A stretch of DNA of 64,000 bases from JAICXG01 sp036494545 (GCA_036494545.1 DASXOB010000013.1:62001-126000), one strand, 5' to 3'; positions 17,399-28,038 are shown, counted from the first letter of the stretch. Numbers and translations: made by a program. Notes: a model not told the origin generated them from the sequence alone.

Positions 17399-20300
17399 AT
17401 GCAAAAAGAACGTATCGCGATTGTTGGAGTCGGTTGCCGTTTCCCGGGAGGTGTAAACGGCGTCGATTCGCTTTGGCGGCTCCTCGTCGAGGGTCGCGAA
17501 GCGATTGTCGAGATTCCGCCGGATCGTTGGAACGTCGAGCGATATTATGATGCGCAATCGGGCGTAGCCGGTAAGTCGATGGCAAAGCGCGGCGGTTTCA
17601 TCGAAGGCATCGATGAATTTGATCCACAGTTTTTTGGGATCTCACCCCGGGAAGCTCCTTATGTCGATCCGCAACATCGGCTTCTTCTCGAAACGGCTTG
17701 GGAAGCGATTGAAGATGCTGGGCTCGTCCTCGACTTCGAACGTGGCACTGATCTGGGCGTCTTCGTCGGAATTTCCCATAATGATTACCAGGGAATTCAA
17801 AGCACACCGTTCGATCATTTCACGATCAGCCCACACACACCGACTGGGAGCGCGCATAGCATTGCGGCCAATCGCATTTCGTATTGTCTGAATTTGCGCG
17901 GTCCAAGTGTTGCCATGGACACAGCCTGCTCGTCCGCGCTCACCGCGGTTCACGTGGCTTGCGAATATATTTGGGCCGGACGCGGAGAGATGGCTCTCGC
18001 GGGCGGTGTTACTGTGATGATTTCGCCCGGTGGCTTCATCGGTTTTTCCCAGGCAGCGATGCTTTCACCAGAAGGCCGTTGCGCCGCGTTCGACTCTTCC
18101 GCCAGCGGATTCGTCCGCGGTGAAGGCGCAGGCATGGTGTTGCTGAAGCGGCTGTCGAGTGCGATTGCGGATGGGGATCCGGTTCAGGGCGTTATCCTGG
18201 GGACCTCCATCAACCAGGACGGGCACACAAACGGCATTTCGCTGCCTAGTCCTGAAGCACAAACCCGGCTGGTGCAAGATGCCTGCAAGGATGCTGGGAT
18301 TGCGCCGGAGGACGTTGGTTTTGTCGAAGCGCACGGTACTGGAACGGCCGTGGGCGACCCGATCGAAGCGCTCGCTCTCGCCGAAGCTCTCTGTCGCAAT
18401 CGCGCGCCCGACAAGCCGCTTCCGATCGGCTCGATCAAGACCAATCTTGGGCATCTCGAGACTGCCGCGGGCGTAGCAGGACTTCTCAAGGCGATGCTGG
18501 TTTTGAAATATGGCCAGATTCCTCCCAGCCTGCACTTCAAGAATCCAAATCCGCATATCGATTTTGAGAAGCTCAAATTACGTGTACCGACCGAGATGGA
18601 GGCATTCCCGGAGGGACAAGGCGAACGAATCAGCGGCGTTAATTCCTTCGGATTTGGTGGCGCAAACGCCCACGTCGTTCTGGCCGCTCCTCCTTCGCAT
18701 TGGCGGAAAAGCACTCCCATTGTTCCCGGTGAACGGCCCTGGCCCATCATGCTTTCCGCACGTTCGGAAAAATCGCTTAGACTTTCGTCCGCGAGCCTTG
18801 GCAACTGGATCAAACAACACGCGAATGCGAACGGAAATTCCCCCGTTCTGCCGGATTTGACCTACACTCTCGGAGTTCGGCGGAATCATCATCCGCATCG
18901 GTTTACCGTTGTGGCCACCGCTTGGGCCGAACTGGCGGAAGCACTCGATGCTTTTGCGAACAGCGAAGAAAACGCCAAGGGCCGGGCGAGTTTCGCCCCT
19001 CGCCGAGAACAGGCACCGCGCATTGGCTTCGTCATGAGCGGTCAGGGTCCGCAGTGGTGGGGAATGGGGCGCGAGCTGATGGAGCACGAACCTGTGTTTC
19101 GAAAGGCCATTGAACGTTGTGACGTTGCGCTTCGTCCCTGGACCCGTTTCTCCCTTCTCCAGGAACTCGGCCGCCCTGAGGAGGCGTCCCAGATCCATCG
19201 GACAGAGATCGGTCAGCCAGCTATTTTCGCGATGCAGATCGCGCTTGCGGCGCTCTGGAAATCCTGGGGTGTTGAGGCGACGGCGATCGTTGGCCACAGC
19301 GTCGGTGAGATCGCGGCTGCCTGCGTTGCCGGCATATTTCCCCTCGAAGAATGTGCGCGGATCATTGGTCTACGAGCACGTTTCATGGAACAATGTGGCC
19401 GGGGAGAAGGAACGATGCTGGCAGTGGGACTGCCGGAGGATGAAGCGGCGGCCCTCATTGCACGGCATGACCGGACGGTGACGATTTCGGCCTTCAACGG
19501 CCCTCGTTCCATTACGCTCTCCGGCCCGAGGGCTTCCCTCGACGCGATTGCTGCCGATTTGGAAAGACAAGACACGTTCGCCCGCCGCGTAAAGGTAGAT
19601 CATCCGTTTCATCATCCGCTAATGCGGCCCGCTGCGGAGGCCTTGGAAACGGCGCTCGCAGACCTGAACCCGCAACCATCCGCAATTCCATTTTTCAGCA
19701 CCGTAACCGGAGATTGCTGCGCTGGCGAAGGGTGCGACGCCGAATACTGGGCCCGCGGCATTCGCCAGCCCGTGCGTTTCGCTTCAGCGGTGGGAGCATT
19801 GGCAGATCTCGGAGTGGATCTTTGGCTAGAGTTGAACGCGCATCCAGCGCTCGCACACGCGACTCAGGAATGTCTCGCCGCGCGCGGGACGAAGGCCCCG
19901 GTGATCTCTTCGGTCCGTCGCGACCGCGAATTTGAATCGATGCTTGAGGCCGCAATGGACCTGCATCGCGCTGGCGTCGCACTCGATTTTTCCGCAATGA
20001 CGCCGTCGCGCCATCTGCTTTCGCTGCCCGCTTATGCGTGGGAAAAAGCTCGATGGTGGAACGAAGCGGGCGACGCGCGCGAGGGCCGGTTGGCTTCCGG
20101 TGGGCGTGGGCTGTTGGATATCCGGCTGCCAAGCGCGACACCCTCATGGACCGTCAGGCTGGATGCACGGCACATGGCTTTCCTGAAGGACCACAAGGTT
20201 GAGAACCACCTCATTTTCCCGGCGGCGGCATTTGTCGAAATGGCGCTTGAGGCCGGCGTGCAGCTGTTCGAAGGGCGACCATTTGTGGTTGAGGACTTCG

Positions 20301-23300
20301 AAATTCGCAAGCCACTCATTTTACCCGATCCGGCATCTGGTGTGCGGCTTGAGTTCTCGTATTCGCCTGGTGATCGCACTTTCGCGATCCAAAGCCGTTT
20401 TGAACAAAGCAGTAACTGGTCGCTCCACGTCGTCGGGTCCTTGCGCAGTGAGCGGACGGAGTCCGCCTTTGCTTTTTCAACGTGGAAGCAGCCTCGCGAC
20501 ATTGAATCGGTCGCGGTCGCTGGATTTTACCAGCATCTGGGCCAGCTCGGCCTTCGTTATGGAGAGGAATTCCGGCCCATCCGCGAACTGTCGGCCGGCG
20601 GAGGACAATCCGCAGGCCGTGTCGCTTTGTCGCCAGCCATTGCTTCGCGTGCAGGTGAATATGCGCTGCATCCTGTTCTCTTCGACGGGGCGCTCCAGGT
20701 TTTTTCTGCCGGCGCAGCGACGATCGAAGATCGACGCGCTCGAATGAAATTGCCGGTCCGTTTTGACCGGATCTTGTTTCTTAATTCACCTGGCACCTCC
20801 AGTCGCGTTTGCGCAAGGGTGCATCAGTTCGGGGATGACTTTCTTGAAGGTGGCATCTCTTTGTACGACGAGGAAGGACAGCCTTGTGTGCTCGTGGATG
20901 GATTCCGGGCAATCAGCCTTTCCAGCGCGGGACGCTCTGCGGCGCACGGCGGCACGCGCGATCTGACCTATCACGTCGCCTGGCGACGAACGCCTAACGA
21001 ATCGGTTCGGCGAGCACTGCCTCCGGTTTCACTTCGACTCTTACATGATGCCGCCCGAACCGCATTGGACGAAGTTGTTGCTACCCGCGGCTCTTCCGAG
21101 TTGGAGGCGGCGCTTTTTGATCTCGACCATCTGACGGCTGCGCAGTTGGCGCGTGCCCTGCGGGAAACTGGCGTACCTCGCACTGGCCATTTCGACGCTG
21201 CAACGTTGAGGGTGTCCGGGACAATGCTTGCCGCTTTTGAGCGGTTGATGGCTGGTCTCGTTAGGCACGGTTTGCTCCGGAAGAAGGAGGTGGGCTGGAA
21301 ACTGACGCCTGATTTTGCTATCGCGGCAGATTCCGCCGATCAAATTCTGCGAAGCTACATCGAAAAACATCCTGGAAATCTTGCCGAAGCACTTCTCTGC
21401 GAAGGAAACTGCGCTGAACTCGAAGCGATTTTGCGCGGCGACAAGGAAGCGGTTCAGGTTTTGTTCTCGGGCATCGGTGCGGATTTACTCGATCAGTTCT
21501 ATGGCGATGGTCTCTTCGCCAGTCACTGGCTTGCGGCAATTGCCGCCGCAGTGACCACGGTAGCGCGTAGCTTGCCGGAAGGTCGCGGCTTGCGAATTCT
21601 CGAGATTGGCGCGGGCACCGGCGGACTTGCGTCGCAGGTCCTGCCGCTCCTGGAGCGCGACTTGCATTCCTACGTTTTCAGCGATGTGTCGGCTGGATTT
21701 TTTTCCGCGGCGGCGCAGAAGCTGGCGGCGTTCCCAGAAGTGGAGTTCAAGATTTTTGATCTTGAAAAGCCCGGGGCCGATCAGGGATTCGAGGCAGGTG
21801 CATTCGACCTGATCATTGGGACCAACGTTCTGCACGCGGTGAGCGATGTGCGCAGCGCGTTGCGTCACCTGCATCGCCTCCTCGTTCCCGGCGGAACTCT
21901 CATGTTCATGGACACCGCCACGCCGCAGCTATGGACCGAGACGGTTTTTGGCCTAACGAGCGGTTGGTGGCGCTTTTCGGATCGCGAGCTGCGCCCTGAG
22001 CAGCCGTTGCTTAGCCGAGCGCAATGGGAAACTGTCTTGAGGGAGAGCGGTTTTGTCGAAACGGCTTCGTTGCCCGGTTTGATTGGTCCGACCGGCGGTG
22101 AAGGACAAATCGGCGTACTGGCGCGCAAGTCCTGCGAAGAAGCTGCAGTTTCAGTCGAAGCAATCGCGGGCGTGCCGGCTGAAACATCATGGCTCGTTTT
22201 TGCGGACGCGTCGGGACTCGCCGGCGCGCTGGTCTCGCGCTTGCGCCAGATCAATGCGCGATGCCGGGTCGTTAGGGCGGGAGACCGTTTTGCGTCCGAC
22301 AACGACGATGGTTTTACGCTGCGTCCGGAAGCGCTTGAGGATTGGCAAAGGCTCATCGATGCCTGCGAGGATCCTTTGCCCAGGCGAATCCTTTATTGCT
22401 GGAGCCTCGATGCCGAAGTCCAGGACATGGCGGCCAATTTGGACGCGATGCTGCACCTGACGCAGACACTTGAATCCACTCACCCCACACTGAAGCTCTG
22501 CCTCGATCTCGTGACACGGAACGCCCAACCAGCGGGACGCGATCCGCAGCCCACCGGAGTGGCGCAAGCGCCATTGATTGGATTGATGCGTGTCATCCTC
22601 AACGAGCATTCCAATTTTTGCTGGCGCGCAATTGATCTTCCGCCGCAACCTTCCGTAGCGGATCGGAGTTTACTTTGGAGTGAGTTATTGCGCGACGACG
22701 CGGAACGCGAAGTCGCACTCCGGGACGAGGCTCGTTATGTCCGACGCCTGGATCCCGGCCGGCCTTCGCGTGAGCAGTGGTTCGATCCCGCGATTTCGTT
22801 GCGACTGGAATCGCGTGAACGAGGTCACCTTGATTCGCTGCGCTTTGCTCCATTCGAGCCGCCGCAGTGCGGGCCGGGTCAAGTGCTGATCGAAGTCAAA
22901 GCGGCCGGCATGAATTTTCGGGACGTGCTCAAAGCGCTTGCCCTTTATCCCGGCGATGCGCCGGATGCGCGAATTTTTGGCGACGAGGTTAGCGGGATCG
23001 TTAGGGCGATTGGCCCTGGGGTTGAGCATGTCGCTCCTGGAGATCACGCCTTTGGTCTGGCAGTGTTTGGGCTTGCTACCCATGCGATTGCGCGGGCTGG
23101 GGACGTACGTCGTATTCCAAAAGGACTCACTTTCGAAGCTGCGGCGACTTTGCCGGTCGTCTTCATGACCGCGTGGCATGCGCTCCACAATGTGGCGCGA
23201 TTGCGCAAGGGCGAGCGCGTTCTTGTGCATGCCGGTGCCGGAGGGGTCGGGATGGCCGCAATTCAAATCGCGTATCACCTTGGAGCGGTGGTCATCGCCA

Positions 23301-25048
23301 GCGCCGGCAGTCAGAGCAAACGTTCGCTACTTAAGACGCTCGGAGTGAAGGACGTGATCGACTCACGTCGTGGTGATTTCGCTGAGGCCGTGCTGGATCT
23401 GACCGATGGCAAAGGCGTCGATGTGGTGCTGAATGCTCTGGCCGGTGAGGCGATTCCGATGGGGCTTTCGTGTCTCGCCGAGTTCGGCCGCTTTATCGAA
23501 ATCGGCAAGCGCGATATCTATCAGAACTCGCGCATCCCGCTGCGCCCGCTGCGAAATAACGCTTCGTTCCACGTTGTCGCGATGGACGCGGTGTTCCACG
23601 GTGATGAAGAGCGGACCTGTCAGATGCTCAACGAGATTTCAACGTTGGTTGAACAAGGCGCGTTGTGGCCACTTCCGTTCCGGGCTTTTCCCGCTTCGCG
23701 GATCGATGCCGCGTTTAGGTTGATGTCCGGCGGGAAGCATATCGGTAAAGTCGTGGTGGCGTTTCCAGCGCCATTCGTTCCGCGCCGAGGTGAATTGCCC
23801 GGGCCCGGATTCGAGGTGAAAGCGGATGCGACCTATTTGATTACGGGCGCGTTCGGAGGCTACGGCAAGGTGCTTGCTCGATGGCTGGTTGACTGCGGAG
23901 CGCGTCACCTGGTGTTGACGAGTCGCAGCGGTGCTTCAAGTCCAGAGGCTGGAAAATTCGTGGCGAACCTTGAGGAGCACGGCGTCGAAGTACGGATCGT
24001 GACCGCGGACGTCAGCGCGCCTAACGACGTGCGGCGACTCATCGCGCTCGACTTCGGACCATATCCACTGCGTGGCATTTTCCATCTTGCGATGGTGATC
24101 GACGATGCGCCGCTGGCGGCGCTCACGCCTGAACGGATACTCAACGTATTCAAACCGAAGGCGCTGGGTGCGTGGCTGCTCCACGAAGCAACGCGCGAAA
24201 TCGATCTCGATTGCTTTGTCATGTTCTCCTCCGTATCGAGCATTTTCGGCAATCCTGCGCAGGGCAACTACAGCGCAGCAAATGCCTTCATCGACAGCCT
24301 GGCGCATCATCGCCGCGCGCTCGGTCTGCCCGCCCTGACCGTGAACTGGGGCGTTCTCGGCGGAGAAGGCTATGTGGCGCGCAACGAGCGCGTCGCCGAT
24401 TTTCTCGCGCGGCAGGGAACGCTGGAGATTTTGCCTAACGAAGCGACAGCACTGCTTGAATCCTTCCTGCGCACGGGTAGCACGCAAGCGATCGCTATCC
24501 GCGTCGATTGGTCGAAATGGCGCCAGTTCTTTCGGGGCATGCAAGCGAATCCTCTGCTCGAGCAGATTTTTTCTGCGCTCGAAAACGAGGAGTCAACTGG
24601 CGCGACGAGCGATTGGCGCAGCCGGATCGACGCCGCGCGCCCGGCTGAGAAACAGGCGGTGATTTGTCAGGCTGTGCGAGAAGCGGTTGGCTCCGTGTTG
24701 CGGGTCAAGCCAGATAGCCTGCGTGACGATCAGCCGCTTACCGACCTCGGGCTGGATTCGTTGATGGGCGTTGAAATCGAATCTTCGCTGGAAGCGGCCG
24801 TCGGTGTCGCTTTGCCACCGACCAGTCTGATGCGAGCGCGGACCATCGGCCAGATCGCGTCGTTAATCATGGGTCACCTTGGCGGTGCCATGAGCGGTCC
24901 CGTAGCGGTGCCGACTCCAGCTACGCCATCGAGCGAATCAACCAACGCGGTGGATTTGGATGCGATCTCCGACGAAGAAATTGACCGCCTTCTTGGTGAC
25001 GAAACAGACGCTAAGGAGACTGAGCCGATCGAAGGCGCCAATCGTTAG
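17399..25048 (+). CDS. Single-module reducing type I polyketide synthase, KS-AT-DH-MT-ER-KR-ACP
   Basis: This is a 2549-residue multienzyme. An in-frame TAA 12 nt before the ATG fixes the earliest start. KS (1-430): Cys177 in DTACSS, His312 in EAHGTGT, His352 in KTNLGH. AT (about 540-840): Ser634 in GHSVGE, with HPFHH in the specificity loop, suggesting malonyl-CoA. DH (about 920-1190): His932 and Asp1096 in HPVLFDGALQ; the usual Gly of HxxxGxxxxP is Asn. C-methyltransferase (about 1290-1580): LEIGAGTGG. A structural KR-like region precedes ER (about 1800-2125, HAGAGGVGMAA). KR (about 2140-2330): TGAFGGYG and Tyr2291; IDD suggests a B-type ketoreductase. ACP: Ser2454 in LGLDSL. All reductive domains look intact, so a saturated, alpha-methylated chain made iteratively is expected. 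There is no thioesterase; release probably needs the next gene. Confidence 0.95.
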   Translation: MQKERIAIVGVGCRFPGGVNGVDSLWRLLVEGREAIVEIPPDRWNVERYYDAQSGVAGKSMAKRGGFIEGIDEFDPQFFGISPREAPYVDPQHRLLLETAWEAIEDAGLVLDFERGTDLGVFVGISHNDYQGIQSTPFDHFTISPHTPTGSAHSIAANRISYCLNLRGPSVAMDTACSSALTAVHVACEYIWAGRGEMALAGGVTVMISPGGFIGFSQAAMLSPEGRCAAFDSSASGFVRGEGAGMVLLKRLSSAIADGDPVQGVILGTSINQDGHTNGISLPSPEAQTRLVQDACKDAGIAPEDVGFVEAHGTGTAVGDPIEALALAEALCRNRAPDKPLPIGSIKTNLGHLETAAGVAGLLKAMLVLKYGQIPPSLHFKNPNPHIDFEKLKLRVPTEMEAFPEGQGERISGVNSFGFGGANAHVVLAAPPSHWRKSTPIVPGERPWPIMLSARSEKSLRLSSASLGNWIKQHANANGNSPVLPDLTYTLGVRRNHHPHRFTVVATAWAELAEALDAFANSEENAKGRASFAPRREQAPRIGFVMSGQGPQWWGMGRELMEHEPVFRKAIERCDVALRPWTRFSLLQELGRPEEASQIHRTEIGQPAIFAMQIALAALWKSWGVEATAIVGHSVGEIAAACVAGIFPLEECARIIGLRARFMEQCGRGEGTMLAVGLPEDEAAALIARHDRTVTISAFNGPRSITLSGPRASLDAIAADLERQDTFARRVKVDHPFHHPLMRPAAEALETALADLNPQPSAIPFFSTVTGDCCAGEGCDAEYWARGIRQPVRFASAVGALADLGVDLWLELNAHPALAHATQECLAARGTKAPVISSVRRDREFESMLEAAMDLHRAGVALDFSAMTPSRHLLSLPAYAWEKARWWNEAGDAREGRLASGGRGLLDIRLPSATPSWTVRLDARHMAFLKDHKVENHLIFPAAAFVEMALEAGVQLFEGRPFVVEDFEIRKPLILPDPASGVRLEFSYSPGDRTFAIQSRFEQSSNWSLHVVGSLRSERTESAFAFSTWKQPRDIESVAVAGFYQHLGQLGLRYGEEFRPIRELSAGGGQSAGRVALSPAIASRAGEYALHPVLFDGALQVFSAGAATIEDRRARMKLPVRFDRILFLNSPGTSSRVCARVHQFGDDFLEGGISLYDEEGQPCVLVDGFRAISLSSAGRSAAHGGTRDLTYHVAWRRTPNESVRRALPPVSLRLLHDAARTALDEVVATRGSSELEAALFDLDHLTAAQLARALRETGVPRTGHFDAATLRVSGTMLAAFERLMAGLVRHGLLRKKEVGWKLTPDFAIAADSADQILRSYIEKHPGNLAEALLCEGNCAELEAILRGDKEAVQVLFSGIGADLLDQFYGDGLFASHWLAAIAAAVTTVARSLPEGRGLRILEIGAGTGGLASQVLPLLERDLHSYVFSDVSAGFFSAAAQKLAAFPEVEFKIFDLEKPGADQGFEAGAFDLIIGTNVLHAVSDVRSALRHLHRLLVPGGTLMFMDTATPQLWTETVFGLTSGWWRFSDRELRPEQPLLSRAQWETVLRESGFVETASLPGLIGPTGGEGQIGVLARKSCEEAAVSVEAIAGVPAETSWLVFADASGLAGALVSRLRQINARCRVVRAGDRFASDNDDGFTLRPEALEDWQRLIDACEDPLPRRILYCWSLDAEVQDMAANLDAMLHLTQTLESTHPTLKLCLDLVTRNAQPAGRDPQPTGVAQAPLIGLMRVILNEHSNFCWRAIDLPPQPSVADRSLLWSELLRDDAEREVALRDEARYVRRLDPGRPSREQWFDPAISLRLESRERGHLDSLRFAPFEPPQCGPGQVLIEVKAAGMNFRDVLKALALYPGDAPDARIFGDEVSGIVRAIGPGVEHVAPGDHAFGLAVFGLATHAIARAGDVRRIPKGLTFEAAATLPVVFMTAWHALHNVARLRKGERVLVHAGAGGVGMAAIQIAYHLGAVVIASAGSQSKRSLLKTLGVKDVIDSRRGDFAEAVLDLTDGKGVDVVLNALAGEAIPMGLSCLAEFGRFIEIGKRDIYQNSRIPLRPLRNNASFHVVAMDAVFHGDEERTCQMLNEISTLVEQGALWPLPFRAFPASRIDAAFRLMSGGKHIGKVVVAFPAPFVPRRGELPGPGFEVKADATYLITGAFGGYGKVLARWLVDCGARHLVLTSRSGASSPEAGKFVANLEEHGVEVRIVTADVSAPNDVRRLIALDFGPYPLRGIFHLAMVIDDAPLAALTPERILNVFKPKALGAWLLHEATREIDLDCFVMFSSVSSIFGNPAQGNYSAANAFIDSLAHHRRALGLPALTVNWGVLGGEGYVARNERVADFLARQGTLEILPNEATALLESFLRTGSTQAIAIRVDWSKWRQFFRGMQANPLLEQIFSALENEESTGATSDWRSRIDAARPAEKQAVICQAVREAVGSVLRVKPDSLRDDQPLTDLGLDSLMGVEIESSLEAAVGVALPPTSLMRARTIGQIASLIMGHLGGAMSGPVAVPTPATPSSESTNAVDLDAISDEEIDRLLGDETDAKETEPIEGANR

Positions 25049-25068
25049 GTCCGTCTGACGCACTCCCA

Positions 25069-26415
25069 ATGCCGGCTGATCAGCGCGCCCGCTTAAAACA
25101 ATGGCTTGAAAGCGGCGAGGCGCAGCTCCATCCACTGACATTGCCACAGCGCGAACTGTGGGAAACCTCACCGGTCCTTCCAGAGGACAACGCGAATCAT
25201 ATCTGCTGTCTGATCGAAGTTCGCGGACTTCTCACGGAGGCCGACTGCCGCGCCGCGATCAAGCACGTCGTAGATCGTCAGGAAGTCCTGCGGCTTTCCA
25301 TCCTTCCGGGCAAAGAGCGTCCGCTGCAGATGATCCGAGGGAACGTCGGAATCAATTTCGATTTCCGAGAAGTCGCGCCCGCCGATGCGCGCCGAGAACC
25401 GATCGAAGAAGCGGCGGCGGAAATTTTTCGCAAGCCATTCGACCTTGTTCAGGGACCGCTGTATCGGGTGGTCGATTTATGCCGTGGTGCAAACGAGCAT
25501 GTGCTCGTCTTTGCAATTCATCACGCCATTGCCGACGGCTGGAGTCTTGGCGTCATGATCGAGGATCTGTTTGCAGCCTACGTCGGAGGAAGGGTCGCAG
25601 CGAACAAGGGTCTCCCACCCGTGCCGCAAACCTGCACGGAGTGGGGCAAAAACGAGCGCGCCTTCTGGCAGCCTGCAGTGTTGGAAGAGCGATTCGGTTT
25701 TTGGAAGACTCTTCTGGCTGATACGCGCCGAATGTGGAGCACGCCGATTCCGTCTGGCCCGCCGAGGAGGTGGCTTTCGCAAATCTCGGACAACCTGACT
25801 AACGAAACGCGGGAGCTGGCTCGCAGGACCGGAGTCACTCTGTTCGACGCACTGCTTGGGACATTCCAAATTGCGTTCTGCGATTGGAATGGCTGCGAAG
25901 ATCTTGTCGTCGGTACTCCAGTCGCCAACCGCACCAGACCAAACGCGCGCGAGACAATGGGCTATTATGCAGGCATTGTCCCACTGCGGAGCGAGATTGA
26001 TCGCAAACTGGCGGCGGCGGATCATCTGCGGGCCGGTCATCGCCGAACGATCGACGCCTTTGCCAACACTATGCCTTTTGTCGAGCTGGCTCGTGCAAGC
26101 GGCGAGAAATCGGCAGCCGGATACAATCCCCTGTTCGAAGTACGTTTTGCTTTGCAAAATCATCCCATCCCCAACGTTTCATTGCCGAATCTTTCAGCGC
26201 ATTTAAGTATGCGCTCAACCGGGACAGCGCGCTTTCAGCTAGGCTGTGAAATCACCGAGGAGCGCGAAGGGTTGGAGATCGCATGGCTGTTTCGGGAAAG
26301 CCTGTTTTCCCAGCGTGACATGGAGGAGCTCGATGGCATATTTAGGAGAATTCTGGCGGGCATCTGCCGCTCGCCCGAATCCGGGATTTCCTATCTGCTG
26401 AACCGACATCGATGA
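25069..26415 (+). CDS. Free-standing condensation-domain acyltransferase
   Basis: This 448-residue protein is a single NRPS-type condensation (or PapA-like) domain. The catalytic HHxxxDG motif reads HHAIADG, with His152 the expected base and Asp156 structural. An N-terminal LPQRELW segment and a GTPVANR latch segment are also typical. Such proteins move an acyl group from a carrier protein to an amine or alcohol. With no thioesterase in the PKS and only 20 bp between the genes, I infer that it releases the polyketide from the ACP as an ester or amide. The acceptor is unknown. Its stop overlaps the desaturase start (ATGA). Confidence 0.88.
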   Translation: MPADQRARLKQWLESGEAQLHPLTLPQRELWETSPVLPEDNANHICCLIEVRGLLTEADCRAAIKHVVDRQEVLRLSILPGKERPLQMIRGNVGINFDFREVAPADARREPIEEAAAEIFRKPFDLVQGPLYRVVDLCRGANEHVLVFAIHHAIADGWSLGVMIEDLFAAYVGGRVAANKGLPPVPQTCTEWGKNERAFWQPAVLEERFGFWKTLLADTRRMWSTPIPSGPPRRWLSQISDNLTNETRELARRTGVTLFDALLGTFQIAFCDWNGCEDLVVGTPVANRTRPNARETMGYYAGIVPLRSEIDRKLAAADHLRAGHRRTIDAFANTMPFVELARASGEKSAAGYNPLFEVRFALQNHPIPNVSLPNLSAHLSMRSTGTARFQLGCEITEEREGLEIAWLFRESLFSQRDMEELDGIFRRILAGICRSPESGISYLLNRHR

Positions 26416-27371
26416 ATTCTGGCTCCCTTGCTGACGATTTTCGCGAAGCGCACGACCCGCATTGGGTGCTGAAAAGCGCCTTTCAGCTTCTTGTCTTCGG
26501 GTTGATTCTCACAGAGGCATTACTAGGATTGGCGGTTCAACGCGGCCTTGTCTGGCTGGCGGTACTGCTCGTGATTATCGCGGCCCATTTGATGCATGGC
26601 ATGCTGATCGGTTTGCACGAAGCTGCCCACGGATTGCTTCGCAAGAGTCGTCGCTTTAATGAATTCGACGGGACGGTGATCAGTACGCTCAGCTTCATGA
26701 GTTTCAGCCTTTACCGCGTCGTTCATCAAGCCCATCACGCATATTTGGCCTCAGAACGGGATTGTGAATTGTGGCCCTTCTCCAATCCCGAGATCCCGCG
26801 GTGGCGGAGATGTCTGGCCGCATTTTGTGAACTCAATTTTGGCCTTTTCTATACTCCGTTTGTTTTCTTACGGGTTTTCCTTTCGTCGTCTTCCTCCGTC
26901 CGCAACGAGCGCGTTCGGCGGCGGGTTTGGGCGGAACTCGGCCTGGTCTTGGTAGTTTGGAGCGTGATCTTCGCTGTAACCGCGACTCTCGGTCTGTGGA
27001 AATATTTTCTTTTGGTGTATCTCGCCCCCGCGCTCCTGGCGGCGAACCTTCAGAGCTGGCGAAAATACATCGAGCACGTTGGGATGACCGGCGACACGGT
27101 GAATGGCGTGACCCGCAGCATTGTCGCCAGGAGCCTGCTCGGACGTCTGTTCGCGTTCAGTTTGCTGCACGAACCGTTTCATGGTGTTCATCATCAGCGC
27201 GCTGGTCTTCCGCATTCGGTGCTGCCCCAATACGCGGAGAAACTTCAGCCGAGAAAACCGGGAGAGCGACGACCTTATCCGAGTTATCGCAATGCCTTAA
27301 TCGATCTCATGCGTTGTCTGACCGATCCGCGGGTCGGTCCGCAGTGGCGCAGAGTTGAGTCGCAGGGCTAG
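26412..27371 (+). CDS. Membrane fatty-acid desaturase
   Basis: This 319-residue membrane protein has the three histidine clusters of the di-iron desaturase/hydroxylase family: HEAAH (69-73), HQAHH (105-109) and HEPFHGVHH (253-261). Hydrophobic pairs before the first box and between the second and third fit the usual four-helix topology. It would insert a double bond or hydroxyl into an acyl chain. The 4-bp overlap with the condensation-domain gene implies coupled translation, so I infer that the substrate is the PKS-derived chain or its conjugate. A general lipid desaturase is the alternative. Confidence 0.88.
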   Translation: MNSGSLADDFREAHDPHWVLKSAFQLLVFGLILTEALLGLAVQRGLVWLAVLLVIIAAHLMHGMLIGLHEAAHGLLRKSRRFNEFDGTVISTLSFMSFSLYRVVHQAHHAYLASERDCELWPFSNPEIPRWRRCLAAFCELNFGLFYTPFVFLRVFLSSSSSVRNERVRRRVWAELGLVLVVWSVIFAVTATLGLWKYFLLVYLAPALLAANLQSWRKYIEHVGMTGDTVNGVTRSIVARSLLGRLFAFSLLHEPFHGVHHQRAGLPHSVLPQYAEKLQPRKPGERRPYPSYRNALIDLMRCLTDPRVGPQWRRVESQG

Positions 27372-27452
27372 ACCGCACGTCCTGTCTGAGGAGTTGAGGT
27401 CCTTTAGCAAAAGGGAGCGGACCACGCCCGCATTCCGGCACGAATCTTCAGT

Positions 27453-27980
27453 ATGAAGACGAAAATCCACAACCTCGCCGCGGTCCTGCTCGCCATGGGA
27501 ATTTGTGCCTCTTGCACCCAGGCGCGGGCGCAGACAACAACGACCGTGACGACCACGAGAGGCGCTTTCGCGGAATTTGTTCCTGGCTCGGAGACGCTAG
27601 TCGTAAGAACCGATGCGAATCCGACACCCGTTCAGTATGTTGTGACCAAGGCAACGACTGTCGTGGATGAAACCGGGGCTCCAGTACCGATTAATCAACT
27701 TGTGCTTGGCGCTCCGCTCTCAGTGCAATATACAACCGCCGGGAACCGTCTCGTAGCTTCGCGCGTCGTCGTAGAACGCACTCCTATCGCGTCCACTGGC
27801 ACCAACGTAATCCAGCAAAGCACGACCACCACCACGACCCGACCTCTCACGCACGATGAAAAAGAAGCCTTGAAAGAGCGTGAAGAGCATCGCAAGAAAG
27901 CGTTAAAAGAAGAGATCGAAAGGCGCAAGGAAGACTTGGAAAAAGCTAAGGACGCGCTCGACGACCACGGCGGAGATTAA
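27453..27980 (+). CDS. Small secreted protein with C-terminal charged coiled coil
   Basis: This 175-residue protein has a signal peptide ending near CTQARAQ; the Cys in ICASC raises the possibility of lipidation. The middle contains Thr-rich runs and a beta-like region (ETLVVRTDANPTPVQYVV). The last 50 residues are Glu/Lys-rich and predicted to form a coiled coil (KEREEHRKKALKEE). The function is unknown. Relatives with a similar layout occur as lone exported proteins. It lies 81 bp after the desaturase and 58 bp before the ABC transporter, so it could belong to the same transcript. Confidence 0.7.
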   Translation: MKTKIHNLAAVLLAMGICASCTQARAQTTTTVTTTRGAFAEFVPGSETLVVRTDANPTPVQYVVTKATTVVDETGAPVPINQLVLGAPLSVQYTTAGNRLVASRVVVERTPIASTGTNVIQQSTTTTTTRPLTHDEKEALKEREEHRKKALKEEIERRKEDLEKAKDALDDHGGD

Positions 27981-28038
27981 TCCGAGTCGTCAGTTCTTTG
28001 ATGCGCTGGCAGTCTCTGGGATCGATACTTGTAAACAG

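Noticed and set aside
18578..19297. A 239-codon minus-strand frame, and others, inside the PKS gene
   Set aside because: These are shadows in a GC-rich gene. The plus strand carries continuous, well-conserved PKS domains there.
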